DNA of 12,810 bases from Aquirhabdus sp. Lineage in GTDB: Bacteria > Pseudomonadota > Gammaproteobacteria > Pseudomonadales > Moraxellaceae. Shown here in pieces: positions 1 to 6,689 of this stretch (positions are counted from its first letter, which is position 1; each line of letters begins with the position of its first letter). The stretch covers positions 1 to 12,810 of the forward strand of contig JASLFQ010000199.1 in NCBI GenBank assembly GCA_030150595.1, in the 5' to 3' direction. The translations under genes and the position numbers were made by a program. The notes below the pieces were generated by a model, which did no database searches, had not been told where the DNA came from, and saw only the letters and a list, made by a program, of their open reading frames with translations.

Positions 1-134
1 ATGTAGTCATGGTAACGATCCTTAAAAAGAGATTACACTCAAACGGTCACGTTGCTTAGCATCGTCAATGCTGCTAACTCACTAAAATTGACAAGTTAAT
101 TCGTGTAAATGTGGCGCAAATGCGGTATTGATTT

Positions 135-140
135 TATACT
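135..140 (+). promoter_or_regulatory. possible -10 box for the ETF dehydrogenase gene
   Basis: TATACT is a five-of-six match to the sigma-70 -10 consensus and lies about 105 bases before the start codon at 245. No good -35 hexamer sits 16 to 18 bases upstream, so the call rests on the -10 alone. The rest of positions 1-244 holds no gene that I can support. Confidence 0.33.
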
Positions 141-244
141 ATCACCGCAGCTATGACGTATAGCAATGATTTCATGCTTCGGGCAGCATCGCAACAACCA
201 CTGTTCGGTTTGTTGATCGCCACCCGCCTAAACGAGGAAACCTT

Positions 245-1903
245 ATGGAACACATCGAACGTGAATCGATGGAGTTTGATGTTGTAATTGTAGGCGCAGG
301 CCCTTCAGGTCTTTCAGCCGCAATTCGACTACGCCAATTGGCAATTGAAAATAATCTACCTGACCTTTCAGTTTGTGTCGTCGAAAAAGGCTCTGAAGTC
401 GGTGCACATATCCTTTCTGGTGCTGTGCTCGAACCACGCGCATTAAATGAATTATTTCCAGATTGGAAAGAACTCGGTGCACCACTCAACGTGCCAGCAA
501 AGCGCGACGAAGTATTCATGCTGACCTCGCCAACTGCAAGTATTAAAGTTCCCCATTTCTTCGTACCAAAAACCATGCACAATGATGGTAATTATGTTGT
601 GTCATTGGGCAACGTTGTTCGTTGGTTGAACACTAAAGCCGAAGAGCTTGAAGTCACGGTATTCCCTGGTTTTGCTGCATCTGAAGTGCTGTACCACGAA
701 GATGGTAGCGTGAAAGGCATTCAAACTGGCGATATGGGCGTCAACAAAGAAGGCGAGCCAAAATCAAGCTTCACACCAGGCTATGAACTACATGCAAAAT
801 ACACCTTATTTGCAGAAGGTTGCCGCGGTAGTTTAGGCAAAAAGCTCATGAGCCGCTTTGACCTGAACAAAGATGCTGACACACAGCATTACGGTATCGG
901 TATCAAAGAACTGTGGGAAATTGATCCAGCAAAACACGAAGAAGGTCTCATTCTTCACGGTTCAGGCTGGCCTTTGACCGAAACAGGTTCAACTGGCGGT
1001 TGGTGGCTCTATCACGCTGAAAACAACCAAGTGACCATGGGAATGATCGTTGATCTTTCTTATAAGAACCCATACATGTCACCGTTTGATGAAATGCAAC
1101 GCTTCAAACATCACCCAGTGATTAGCAAGTACCTAGAAGGCGGCAAACGCTTATCTTACGGTGCACGTGCAGTCATCAAAGGTGGTTTGAATGCACTGCC
1201 AAAACTGACCTTCCCAGGTGGTTGCTTAATCGGTGATGACGCAGGTTTCTTGAACTTTGCGAAAATCAAAGGTTCACACACTGCAATGAAATCAGGCATG
1301 TTATGTGCTGAAGCAGTATTTGAAGCACTGCAAGCAGGTCGTTCTTCTGATGAAGTGACTGCATACACTGAAAAATTCCAAGCATCATGGTTGTACCCAG
1401 AACTTTATGCAGCGCGTAACTTTGGTTCAGCAATGCATCGCTTCGGTACGATCGTAGGTGGTGGATACAACTTCATCGACCAAAACATTTTCAGACTGCC
1501 ATTCACCATTCGCGATCCAATTCCAGATTATAAAACATTGGAATTAGCCGCGAGCTCAGTCAAACCGAACTATCCGAAGCCAGATGGCAAACTGTCATTT
1601 GACAAGTTATCTTCTGTGTTTATTTCAAACACCAACCATGAAGAAGACCAACCAGTTCATTTGAAATTGCGTGATGCAAGTATTCCAATTGAGCAAAATC
1701 TGCCTTTGTATGCTGAACCAGCGCAGCGCTACTGCCCTGCTGGCGTGTATGAAATTGTGACAACTGAAGACGGTGCAAGTCGCTTCCAAATCAACGCGCA
1801 AAACTGCGTTCATTGCAAAACTTGTGATATCAAAGATCCTGCACAAAACATCAACTGGGAAACTCCAGAAGGTGGCGGCGGTCCAAACTATCCAAATATG
1901 TAA
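245..1903 (+). CDS. etfD: electron-transfer flavoprotein:ubiquinone oxidoreductase (ETF dehydrogenase)
   Basis: The product is the 552-residue ETF-QO, a monotopic inner-membrane enzyme. It takes electrons from reduced electron-transfer flavoprotein, which is charged by acyl-CoA dehydrogenases and related enzymes, and passes them through FAD and a [4Fe-4S] cluster to ubiquinone. The N-terminus carries the dinucleotide-binding motif GAGPSG at residues 17-22. The C-terminal ferredoxin-like part has the four cluster cysteines C497, C521, C524 and C527 (YCPAG, then NCVHCKTC). The length is normal for the bacterial and mitochondrial family. The start at 245 is supported by GAGGA six bases upstream; an internal ATG at 269 lacks such a site and would leave only two residues before the FAD-binding strand. 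The gene stands alone and is closed by a terminator at 1921. The etfBA genes for the ETF subunits are not in this window. Identity is strong. Confidence 0.96.
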   Translation: MEHIERESMEFDVVIVGAGPSGLSAAIRLRQLAIENNLPDLSVCVVEKGSEVGAHILSGAVLEPRALNELFPDWKELGAPLNVPAKRDEVFMLTSPTASIKVPHFFVPKTMHNDGNYVVSLGNVVRWLNTKAEELEVTVFPGFAASEVLYHEDGSVKGIQTGDMGVNKEGEPKSSFTPGYELHAKYTLFAEGCRGSLGKKLMSRFDLNKDADTQHYGIGIKELWEIDPAKHEEGLILHGSGWPLTETGSTGGWWLYHAENNQVTMGMIVDLSYKNPYMSPFDEMQRFKHHPVISKYLEGGKRLSYGARAVIKGGLNALPKLTFPGGCLIGDDAGFLNFAKIKGSHTAMKSGMLCAEAVFEALQAGRSSDEVTAYTEKFQASWLYPELYAARNFGSAMHRFGTIVGGGYNFIDQNIFRLPFTIRDPIPDYKTLELAASSVKPNYPKPDGKLSFDKLSSVFISNTNHEEDQPVHLKLRDASIPIEQNLPLYAEPAQRYCPAGVYEIVTTEDGASRFQINAQNCVHCKTCDIKDPAQNINWETPEGGGGPNYPNM

Positions 1904-1920
1904 TTGATTTTACGACAATA

Positions 1921-1946
1921 AAAAAGCAGCTTCGGCTGCTTTTTTT
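1921..1946 (+). terminator. Rho-independent terminator after etfD
   Basis: AAAAAGCAGC pairs perfectly with GCTGCTTTTT around a TTCG tetraloop, and the T run continues past the stem. It begins 17 bases after the etfD stop codon. The A run on the left would also let it work on the other strand, but no minus-strand gene ends here. Confidence 0.9.
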
Positions 1947-2025
1947 ATATTACGTAGGCGTAACAGTAAATCTTGTATAAATAGTACTTTAAAAAGCTTA
2001 ATGCCAAAAATCAACGAATCTAGTA

Positions 2026-2055
2026 ATGACGATTTTCACCAAATCAGGTTATATT
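2026..2055 (+). promoter_or_regulatory. weak candidate promoter for the GT41 gene
   Basis: ATGACG at 2026-2031 and TATATT at 2050-2055 are separated by 18 bases and resemble a sigma-70 promoter, with four of six and five of six matches. A second TATATA lies at 2077-2082. Because etfD ends in a strong terminator, the downstream gene needs a promoter somewhere in this 227-base gap; which of these boxes is used cannot be decided by eye. Confidence 0.27.
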
Positions 2056-2130
2056 ATGGAGCTATAGGAAATGGGCTATATAAGTTAATACAAGCTTGAG
2101 CAACTATAAAACAATGGAGTGGCTGTAGTG

Positions 2131-3984
2131 ATGAATTCTGTAAAAACTCAACCAACGTTCGCGACTGGTTTAACGAATACAGCGTCAGCTACGATGTATA
2201 TCATCAAAGCTCAACAAGCATATTCTGCTGGCCAATGGCAACAAGTTTGTGTTTTTGCTCAAGCCGCATATGCAGCTGCTCGAAACGAACGTATCACAAA
2301 AATCACTGCACAGAACCTATTAGCAGCAGCACTTCTAAAATTAGGTCAGATTGAGCAAGCCATACATTTATGGTTAGATTTAAATGTAAACACACCGAAT
2401 AATGGACAAGTTCTGTCTAATTTAGGCTTTGCTTTAAGCGAACTCGAACGCTATGACGAAGCCATTCAATATTTACAACAGTCTATTCTCGTCATGCCAG
2501 AGCATGCCATTGCTCATTTAAATTTAGGCATTGCTCTTTCTAAAACCGGTCATACCGACCAAGCAAAATTAAGCTATGCACAAGCACTCAAACTAAATCC
2601 AAATTATGCTAAAGCTAAATTTTGCTTAGGTAATGTATTACAAGAAGAAGGGCTGATAGAAGAAGCAATCACCGCCTATGAACAAGGACTTCAACTCGAG
2701 CCAAACAACGTCGAATTGTTAAGTAACTTGACCTTCCTGCAACATGCACTATATCCATTTGATATGAAGCAGCACATGAAAACTGTGCGACAGTTTGGTG
2801 CTATGGTTGAAAAACAAGCAATCATTTCCACTCCCAATAAAAAATTGCAGCAACATACGCCATTGCGAATAGGCATTGTTTCTGGCGATCTGTGTCGCCA
2901 TGTGGTTTGCCGTTTTTTAGAGAGTACATTAGAGCAAATCATTAGCAATGCAGAACTGCGTCCGAAAGTCACACTTGTTGCCTACTCTAACTTATCTAAA
3001 GAAGACGAAATTACACAGAAAATTAAAACAAAGTTCGATCTCTGGCGGCAAATCAATAAACTCAGTGATGCTGGACTTGCTGAGCAAATCAGTAAAGATG
3101 ATATTGATATCTTGATCGATCTATCTGGTCATACCAAAGGAAACCGTTTACCCGTTTTTGCTAAAAAAGCTGCGCCACTTCAAGTGAGCTGGTTAGGATA
3201 TTGGGGATCGACGGGACTTTCTAGCATAGATTATGTAATAGCGGATCCCATAAGCGTACCAAATACAGAGGAGCACTTTTTCTTAGAAAAGGTCTGGCGC
3301 TTACCCCACTTACGTTATTGCGTTTCTATCCCAGATGACGCAACTGATGTTACTCCTCCGCCCTGTATAACAAACCAAGCAATTGTATTTGGTTGTTACC
3401 AATTCATCCGCAAAATAAATAGTGGCGTTTTGGATTGTTGGGCAAAAATCCTGACTGCTTGCCCTCTTGCACGGATTCGCATTCAATCATTCTCTTTGGA
3501 TAAGACAGAGCTAAAAGAACAATTCATCATCCGTTTAAAAGAAGCAGGTCTTGATCTTAATCGTATTGATCTGATAGGCGGGATGGGTACAGCCGAGTAT
3601 ATGGCTTCATACGCTGAAGTGGATATTTTACTGGACACTTTCCCATATCCTGGAGGAACAACAACGGCACAAGCGTTATGGATGGGCGTCCCAACAATTA
3701 CATTAGCGACTGTTGGTATGTTAGGACGTCAAGGCGAAGCCTTGCTCGCCAATGCTGGGCTGTCTGCTTGGATTGCAAATAGTGAAGAAGAATATGTGCA
3801 AAAAGCCATTGCTTGGGGTAATGCAGATTCCAATAAACGCCAAGACTTAGCAGTTTTACGTGCAAATTTACGTACAAATATGGCTGAAACACCTGTATTC
3901 AATGCTAAAGAATTTGCCGTTGATTTTGTTGATGCCATGTATGGAATGTGGCATGAGAAATGTAACGCACAAAACAAATCATAG
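2131..3984 (+). CDS. TPR-containing GT41 (OGT/SPINDLY-like) glycosyltransferase
   Basis: This 617-residue cytoplasmic-looking protein (no signal peptide or membrane segment) joins N-terminal TPR repeats, clearest at residues 91-200, to a two-lobed GT41 catalytic domain (about 245-600). Enzymes of this family transfer a sugar, often GlcNAc from UDP-GlcNAc, to Ser/Thr of proteins; the substrate here is unknown. Visible GT41 landmarks are RIGIVSGD with H257 (aligned by eye to the N-lobe histidine of human OGT), LSGHTKGNR, VSWLGYWGSTG, RKIN with K428 (matching the OGT nucleotide-sugar-binding lysine) and LDTFPYPGGTTT at 501-512. The ATG at 2131 was chosen; GTG codons at 2119 and 2128 are alternatives, with GGAG at 2116-2119 placed for either 2128 or 2131. 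The gene is monocistronic, between two terminators, and has no glycan genes beside it. The family is secure; target and donor are not. Confidence 0.88.
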   Translation: MNSVKTQPTFATGLTNTASATMYIIKAQQAYSAGQWQQVCVFAQAAYAAARNERITKITAQNLLAAALLKLGQIEQAIHLWLDLNVNTPNNGQVLSNLGFALSELERYDEAIQYLQQSILVMPEHAIAHLNLGIALSKTGHTDQAKLSYAQALKLNPNYAKAKFCLGNVLQEEGLIEEAITAYEQGLQLEPNNVELLSNLTFLQHALYPFDMKQHMKTVRQFGAMVEKQAIISTPNKKLQQHTPLRIGIVSGDLCRHVVCRFLESTLEQIISNAELRPKVTLVAYSNLSKEDEITQKIKTKFDLWRQINKLSDAGLAEQISKDDIDILIDLSGHTKGNRLPVFAKKAAPLQVSWLGYWGSTGLSSIDYVIADPISVPNTEEHFFLEKVWRLPHLRYCVSIPDDATDVTPPPCITNQAIVFGCYQFIRKINSGVLDCWAKILTACPLARIRIQSFSLDKTELKEQFIIRLKEAGLDLNRIDLIGGMGTAEYMASYAEVDILLDTFPYPGGTTTAQALWMGVPTITLATVGMLGRQGEALLANAGLSAWIANSEEEYVQKAIAWGNADSNKRQDLAVLRANLRTNMAETPVFNAKEFAVDFVDAMYGMWHEKCNAQNKS

Positions 3985-4013
3985 AAAAAATATTAACTAT
4001 CTTCTCTGGTAAT

Positions 4014-4043
4014 AAAAAAAGCAGCTTGATCGCTGCTTTTTTT
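4014..4043. terminator. bidirectional terminator between convergent genes
   Basis: A 12-base-pair stem of AAAAAAAGCAGC and GCTGCTTTTTTT closes a TTGATC loop. It lies 29 bases after the GT41 stop codon and 24 bases beyond the stop of the minus-strand gene, with T runs in both directions, so it should end transcription from both sides. Confidence 0.9.
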
Positions 4044-4067
4044 ATTGCATCAAATACTTAGAATTAC

Positions 4068-5060
4068 TTACTCATCTGTTTTTGAGCACTCAGAATTACT
4101 TGGCTCTTGTCGGCAACGTATTCTCTTCAGAATTCCCAGCATTTTCTTATCGTAAATTCCTTCTTTTGCTAAGCTAATTCTGGATTCACGTAAAATCTGA
4201 AAATATCCTGGTACGGCAGTTGGCGGAGGATCTACCCAATATTGACTATCGATACTTCTCTCATTTTTGTCTGCATTAGCCATTTGACGATCTAAAGTTC
4301 CAGCAAACCAAGTTCGGCTTTTCTGACCATAGCCATCAGGAAACTTATCAGGATGAGTTAACAGATCATAAGTAACTGCAACAATTGGAAAACGAATAAC
4401 GCCACCTTTAGTGCCAATACCCTTAGCAATATCTAGCGGTTTAAATGCCAATGCTGGTAAATAAATCACATCAAGTTTTCCACTATTAAACATCGGTCCC
4501 ACTGTTGCAAAGGTAACAGGAACTGGGATAGCGCCAATCCGTTCAATAACAGCTAAGCCTGCCTTATCATAATCAAAATCTGCCAGACGCTTCCCAACCA
4601 GTTTTTGTATATTATTAATATTACGATCATTAACGATAAGATAACCCGTTCCCAAAGTCAAAACGCCTGCAACCTCGACGTCATGATCTACCATATCAGG
4701 TGCCAACCTAGGACTCGCCATCAAACTCAAGATTGTTTTGGTCTGAACTTTGTTAATAATACTCCCCACCGAATCAATGGTTCCAACAAATTTATTAAAA
4801 GAACGTGCTCGAATTCCAGTAACTGCCACGGCATCGCACTTTCCTGATTTGAAATCCTTTGTTGCAAGTGCCTCATCCGAATATGCTTTTAAAGTGAGAC
4901 TAGCTCCCCACTGTTTTGCATTCAATGAATAATCTTGCATCATCGAAAAACTATCACCTTGCGTTCCTGATGGATCAAAAACACAAAAGGTCTGGGCATG
5001 TGATGCATTTGCTAAAGCAGATAAGGTTGCGGCAATAAAAATTTTACTCTTTGTATTCAT
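4068..5060 (-). CDS. AdeT1/2-like periplasmic solute-binding-type protein (downstream paralog)
   Basis: The 330-residue product starts with a Sec signal peptide (positive NTKSK, hydrophobic core, ASHA before a likely cut after residue 22) and is therefore predicted to be periplasmic. The rest resembles the Acinetobacter AdeT1/AdeT2 family. That name comes from a report linking AdeT to aminoglycoside efflux, but the sequence looks like a periplasmic binding protein: it has no transmembrane segments and no RND features. Four cysteines in the mature part (C26, C74, C316, C325) could form disulfides. The start at 5060 is preceded by AGGAGG five bases upstream. An in-frame ATG ten codons earlier would place that site inside the coding region and move the signal peptide inward. 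It is a tandem paralog of the gene at 5295-6290. No permease gene is adjacent, so ligand and partner are unknown. Confidence 0.82.
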   Translation of the reverse strand: MNTKSKIFIAATLSALANASHAQTFCVFDPSGTQGDSFSMMQDYSLNAKQWGASLTLKAYSDEALATKDFKSGKCDAVAVTGIRARSFNKFVGTIDSVGSIINKVQTKTILSLMASPRLAPDMVDHDVEVAGVLTLGTGYLIVNDRNINNIQKLVGKRLADFDYDKAGLAVIERIGAIPVPVTFATVGPMFNSGKLDVIYLPALAFKPLDIAKGIGTKGGVIRFPIVAVTYDLLTHPDKFPDGYGQKSRTWFAGTLDRQMANADKNERSIDSQYWVDPPPTAVPGYFQILRESRISLAKEGIYDKKMLGILKRIRCRQEPSNSECSKTDE

Positions 5061-5130
5061 CTGATCCTCCTGATCGTTGTATTCATCCAATAAATGCGAA
5101 CTTATATTCTCATTTTATCTATGCGACTTG

Positions 5131-5158
5131 AATATACTCCTCAAATGAGACGAAACAA
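5131..5158 (-). promoter_or_regulatory. candidate promoter of the downstream AdeT-like gene
   Basis: Read on the minus strand, TTGTTT (5153-5158) and TATATT (5131-5136) are 16 bases apart and lie about 70 bases before the start codon at 5060. The terminator at 5239-5268 should stop read-through from the upstream paralog, so a promoter is expected in this interval. The -10 box is good and the -35 box is poor. Confidence 0.32.
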
Positions 5159-5238
5159 ATAACATTAATCTACAATTTTGCGACTTTTATCATGATGATT
5201 GACAGTTCTAGCTATCGGTTGAAATCCAATGAGTGTAT

Positions 5239-5268
5239 AAAAAGCAGCTACATTGATTGCTGCTTTTT
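5239..5268 (-). terminator. terminator between the two AdeT-like genes
   Basis: AAAAAGCAGC (5239-5248) pairs with GCTGCTTTTT (5259-5268) around a ten-base loop. In the minus direction it follows the stop codon of the upstream paralog by 26 bases, indicating that the two paralogs are separate transcription units. Confidence 0.86.
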
Positions 5269-5294
5269 ATCTCATTGTTCACTAAAAACATTCA

Positions 5295-6290
5295 TCACTC
5301 ATCATGCAATGAACATTCATAATTGTTCGGATCTTGGTGACAACGATTACTCTTAAGAATCCCCATCATTTTCTGATTATAAATACCGCTTTTAGCCAAA
5401 CTAATTCTCGATTCACGCAGTATTTTTAAATATCCTGGAGTGACTTTCGGTGGGAGATCCATCCAGTAATGTGGATCAATGCCACTTTCAACTTTCTTCA
5501 CAGTTGCCATCTGATGATCAAGTTGTTCCGCAAACCAAGTACGGCTTTTTTGACCATAACCTACAGGGAATAGAGCTGGATGAATTAAAATATCATCAGT
5601 GGCTTGAGCGACAGGAAATCTAACGATAGCGCCTTTAGTACCCATTCCTTTACTTAATTCAAAAGGTTTAAACGCTATTGCAGGCATTTCAAGCACATCT
5701 ACCTGACCACTATTAAACTCTGGAGCAATTGAAGACAACTCAAGATTGACTGGATTTGCACCAATTTTAGTAACAATGATCTTCTCCGCCACATCGTAGT
5801 CTAAGACACCAAAACTCTTGCCCGCCAATTTCAATAGGGAGTTAATATTTCGATCATTCACCATCACATAGGCCAGACCTAACGTTGTAACGCCTGCAAC
5901 CTCATCGCCGTGATCAAGCATATCAGGTGCCAACTTGGGGCTCGCCATTAATGAAATGACCATTTTTGCAGTAGTATTATCGAGCACACCACCTGCTGAA
6001 TCGATTGAGCCTACGAAATTGTTGAATTGGCGAGTTCGAACGCCTGTAATTGAAACAGCATCACATAGTCGCCCATCTCTAAAGGCCTCAGAAGCAGCAA
6101 GCTCATCCGTGTATGGTTTCAAATTAATTTCAGCACCCCACTGCTTTGCGGCAAGTGCATAATCTTTCATCATTGAATAGATATCACCTGAAGTCCCCAA
6201 AGGGTCGAAGACGCAAAGATTTTGAGCATGAGACACGCTTGCTAAAGCGCATAATGTTGCAGCAATAAGAATATTACGCTTTATATTCAT
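5295..6290 (-). CDS. AdeT1/2-like periplasmic solute-binding-type protein (upstream paralog)
   Basis: This 331-residue protein is the tandem paralog of the gene at 4068-5060 and can be aligned with it along its whole length. Shared blocks include a near-identical signal peptide ending SHAQ, CVFDP, AKQWGA, SLMASP, LAPDM, VNDRNIN, GYGQKSRTWFA and LRESRISLAK. It has a Sec signal peptide (positive NIKRN, hydrophobic core, likely cut after residue 22) and the same four mature cysteines (C26, C76, C317, C326). The role is the same and as uncertain: a periplasmic protein of the AdeT family, probably with a binding-protein fold. The start at 6290 has AGGGAG five bases upstream; an ATG ten codons earlier (at 6320) is in frame but would put the ribosome site inside the gene. 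It is followed by its own terminator, and a palindrome lies just upstream of its leader. Confidence 0.82.
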   Translation of the reverse strand: MNIKRNILIAATLCALASVSHAQNLCVFDPLGTSGDIYSMMKDYALAAKQWGAEINLKPYTDELAASEAFRDGRLCDAVSITGVRTRQFNNFVGSIDSAGGVLDNTTAKMVISLMASPKLAPDMLDHGDEVAGVTTLGLAYVMVNDRNINSLLKLAGKSFGVLDYDVAEKIIVTKIGANPVNLELSSIAPEFNSGQVDVLEMPAIAFKPFELSKGMGTKGAIVRFPVAQATDDILIHPALFPVGYGQKSRTWFAEQLDHQMATVKKVESGIDPHYWMDLPPKVTPGYLKILRESRISLAKSGIYNQKMMGILKSNRCHQDPNNYECSLHDE

Positions 6291-6317
6291 TTGATCTCCC
6301 TGATCATTGTATACATC

Positions 6318-6336
6318 CATAAAATACGATTTTATG
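6318..6336. promoter_or_regulatory. perfect inverted repeat upstream of the AdeT-like gene
   Basis: CATAAAAT, the three bases ACG, then ATTTTATG form a perfect 8-base inverted repeat, 28 to 46 bases before the start codon at 6290. Size, position and spacing fit an operator for a dimeric regulator, or a small hairpin in the 5' leader. The matching region of the paralog (about 5085-5105) is similar, but its arms are imperfect. Confidence 0.4.
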
Positions 6337-6618
6337 AACTACTTCTATCCCTGTTTTTTCCGACTCCAATGTACGGGTTAAAATAGAAAAAATATAGCTC
6401 ATACGTCGGATATTCTGCACCTTGATCACTGGTAGCCATAAGCTCAGACTCAAGATACTTCCAATTTGAGTTTTACGATGAGCGACGCAAGTGTAATAGA
6501 TATCCTCCACAAATAGTTCATAAAAAGAAGACAATCAATCCTCTGCAACTCATATCACCAAGATATACAGCTAAACGCATAAATCCCCTTTTATTCATCA
6601 TCATTTACACCTAACATA

Positions 6619-6647
6619 GCTTTTTTTAAATCATCGCTTTTTTTAAA
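6619..6647 (+). repeat. 12-base direct repeat upstream of proS
   Basis: GCTTTTTTTAAA occurs at 6619-6630 and again at 6636-6647, a 17-base period, 43 bases before the proS start codon. It could be part of the proS promoter or a slippage product. A weak -35-like TTTACA lies at 6604-6609, 16 bases before TTAAAT at 6626-6631, which overlaps the first copy. Confidence 0.5.
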
Positions 6648-6689
6648 CAAACGCACACTATTGATATATGCTTTTTGAAGGATTGTTTT

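Larger units (their letters stand above)
6291..6689. other. intergenic region with divergent control of the AdeT-like pair and proS
   Basis: These 399 bases between divergent genes contain no gene that I can support. A 76-codon minus-strand frame at 6304-6534 has no recognisable protein features, poor codon structure and no clear ribosome site. The left end holds the leader and palindrome of the AdeT-like gene; the right end is T- and A-rich and holds a short direct repeat before proS. No RNA gene was recognised. Confidence 0.6.

Noticed and set aside
88..93. Perfect TTGACA that could be a -35 box for etfD
   Set aside because: At 16 to 18 bases downstream there is only GC-containing sequence such as GTGGCG, with nothing like a -10 hexamer.
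172..582. 136-codon antisense frame over the start of etfD
   Set aside because: It overlaps a confident gene with FAD-binding motifs, and its Ser/Arg/Thr-rich translation is typical of an antisense shadow.
5199..5204. Perfect plus-strand TTGACA between the AdeT-like genes
   Set aside because: No -10 box follows at proper spacing, and the next plus-strand gene is more than 1.4 kb away.
4068..6290. A pair of toxin-antitoxin or defence genes between conserved neighbours
   Set aside because: Both products have Sec signal peptides and are full-length paralogs of the AdeT family; there is no nuclease, toxin or sensor domain.
6304..6534. 76-codon minus-strand open frame upstream of the AdeT-like gene
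   Set aside because: No recognisable domain or clear ribosome site, and it covers the leader and palindrome; most likely chance in AT-rich DNA.
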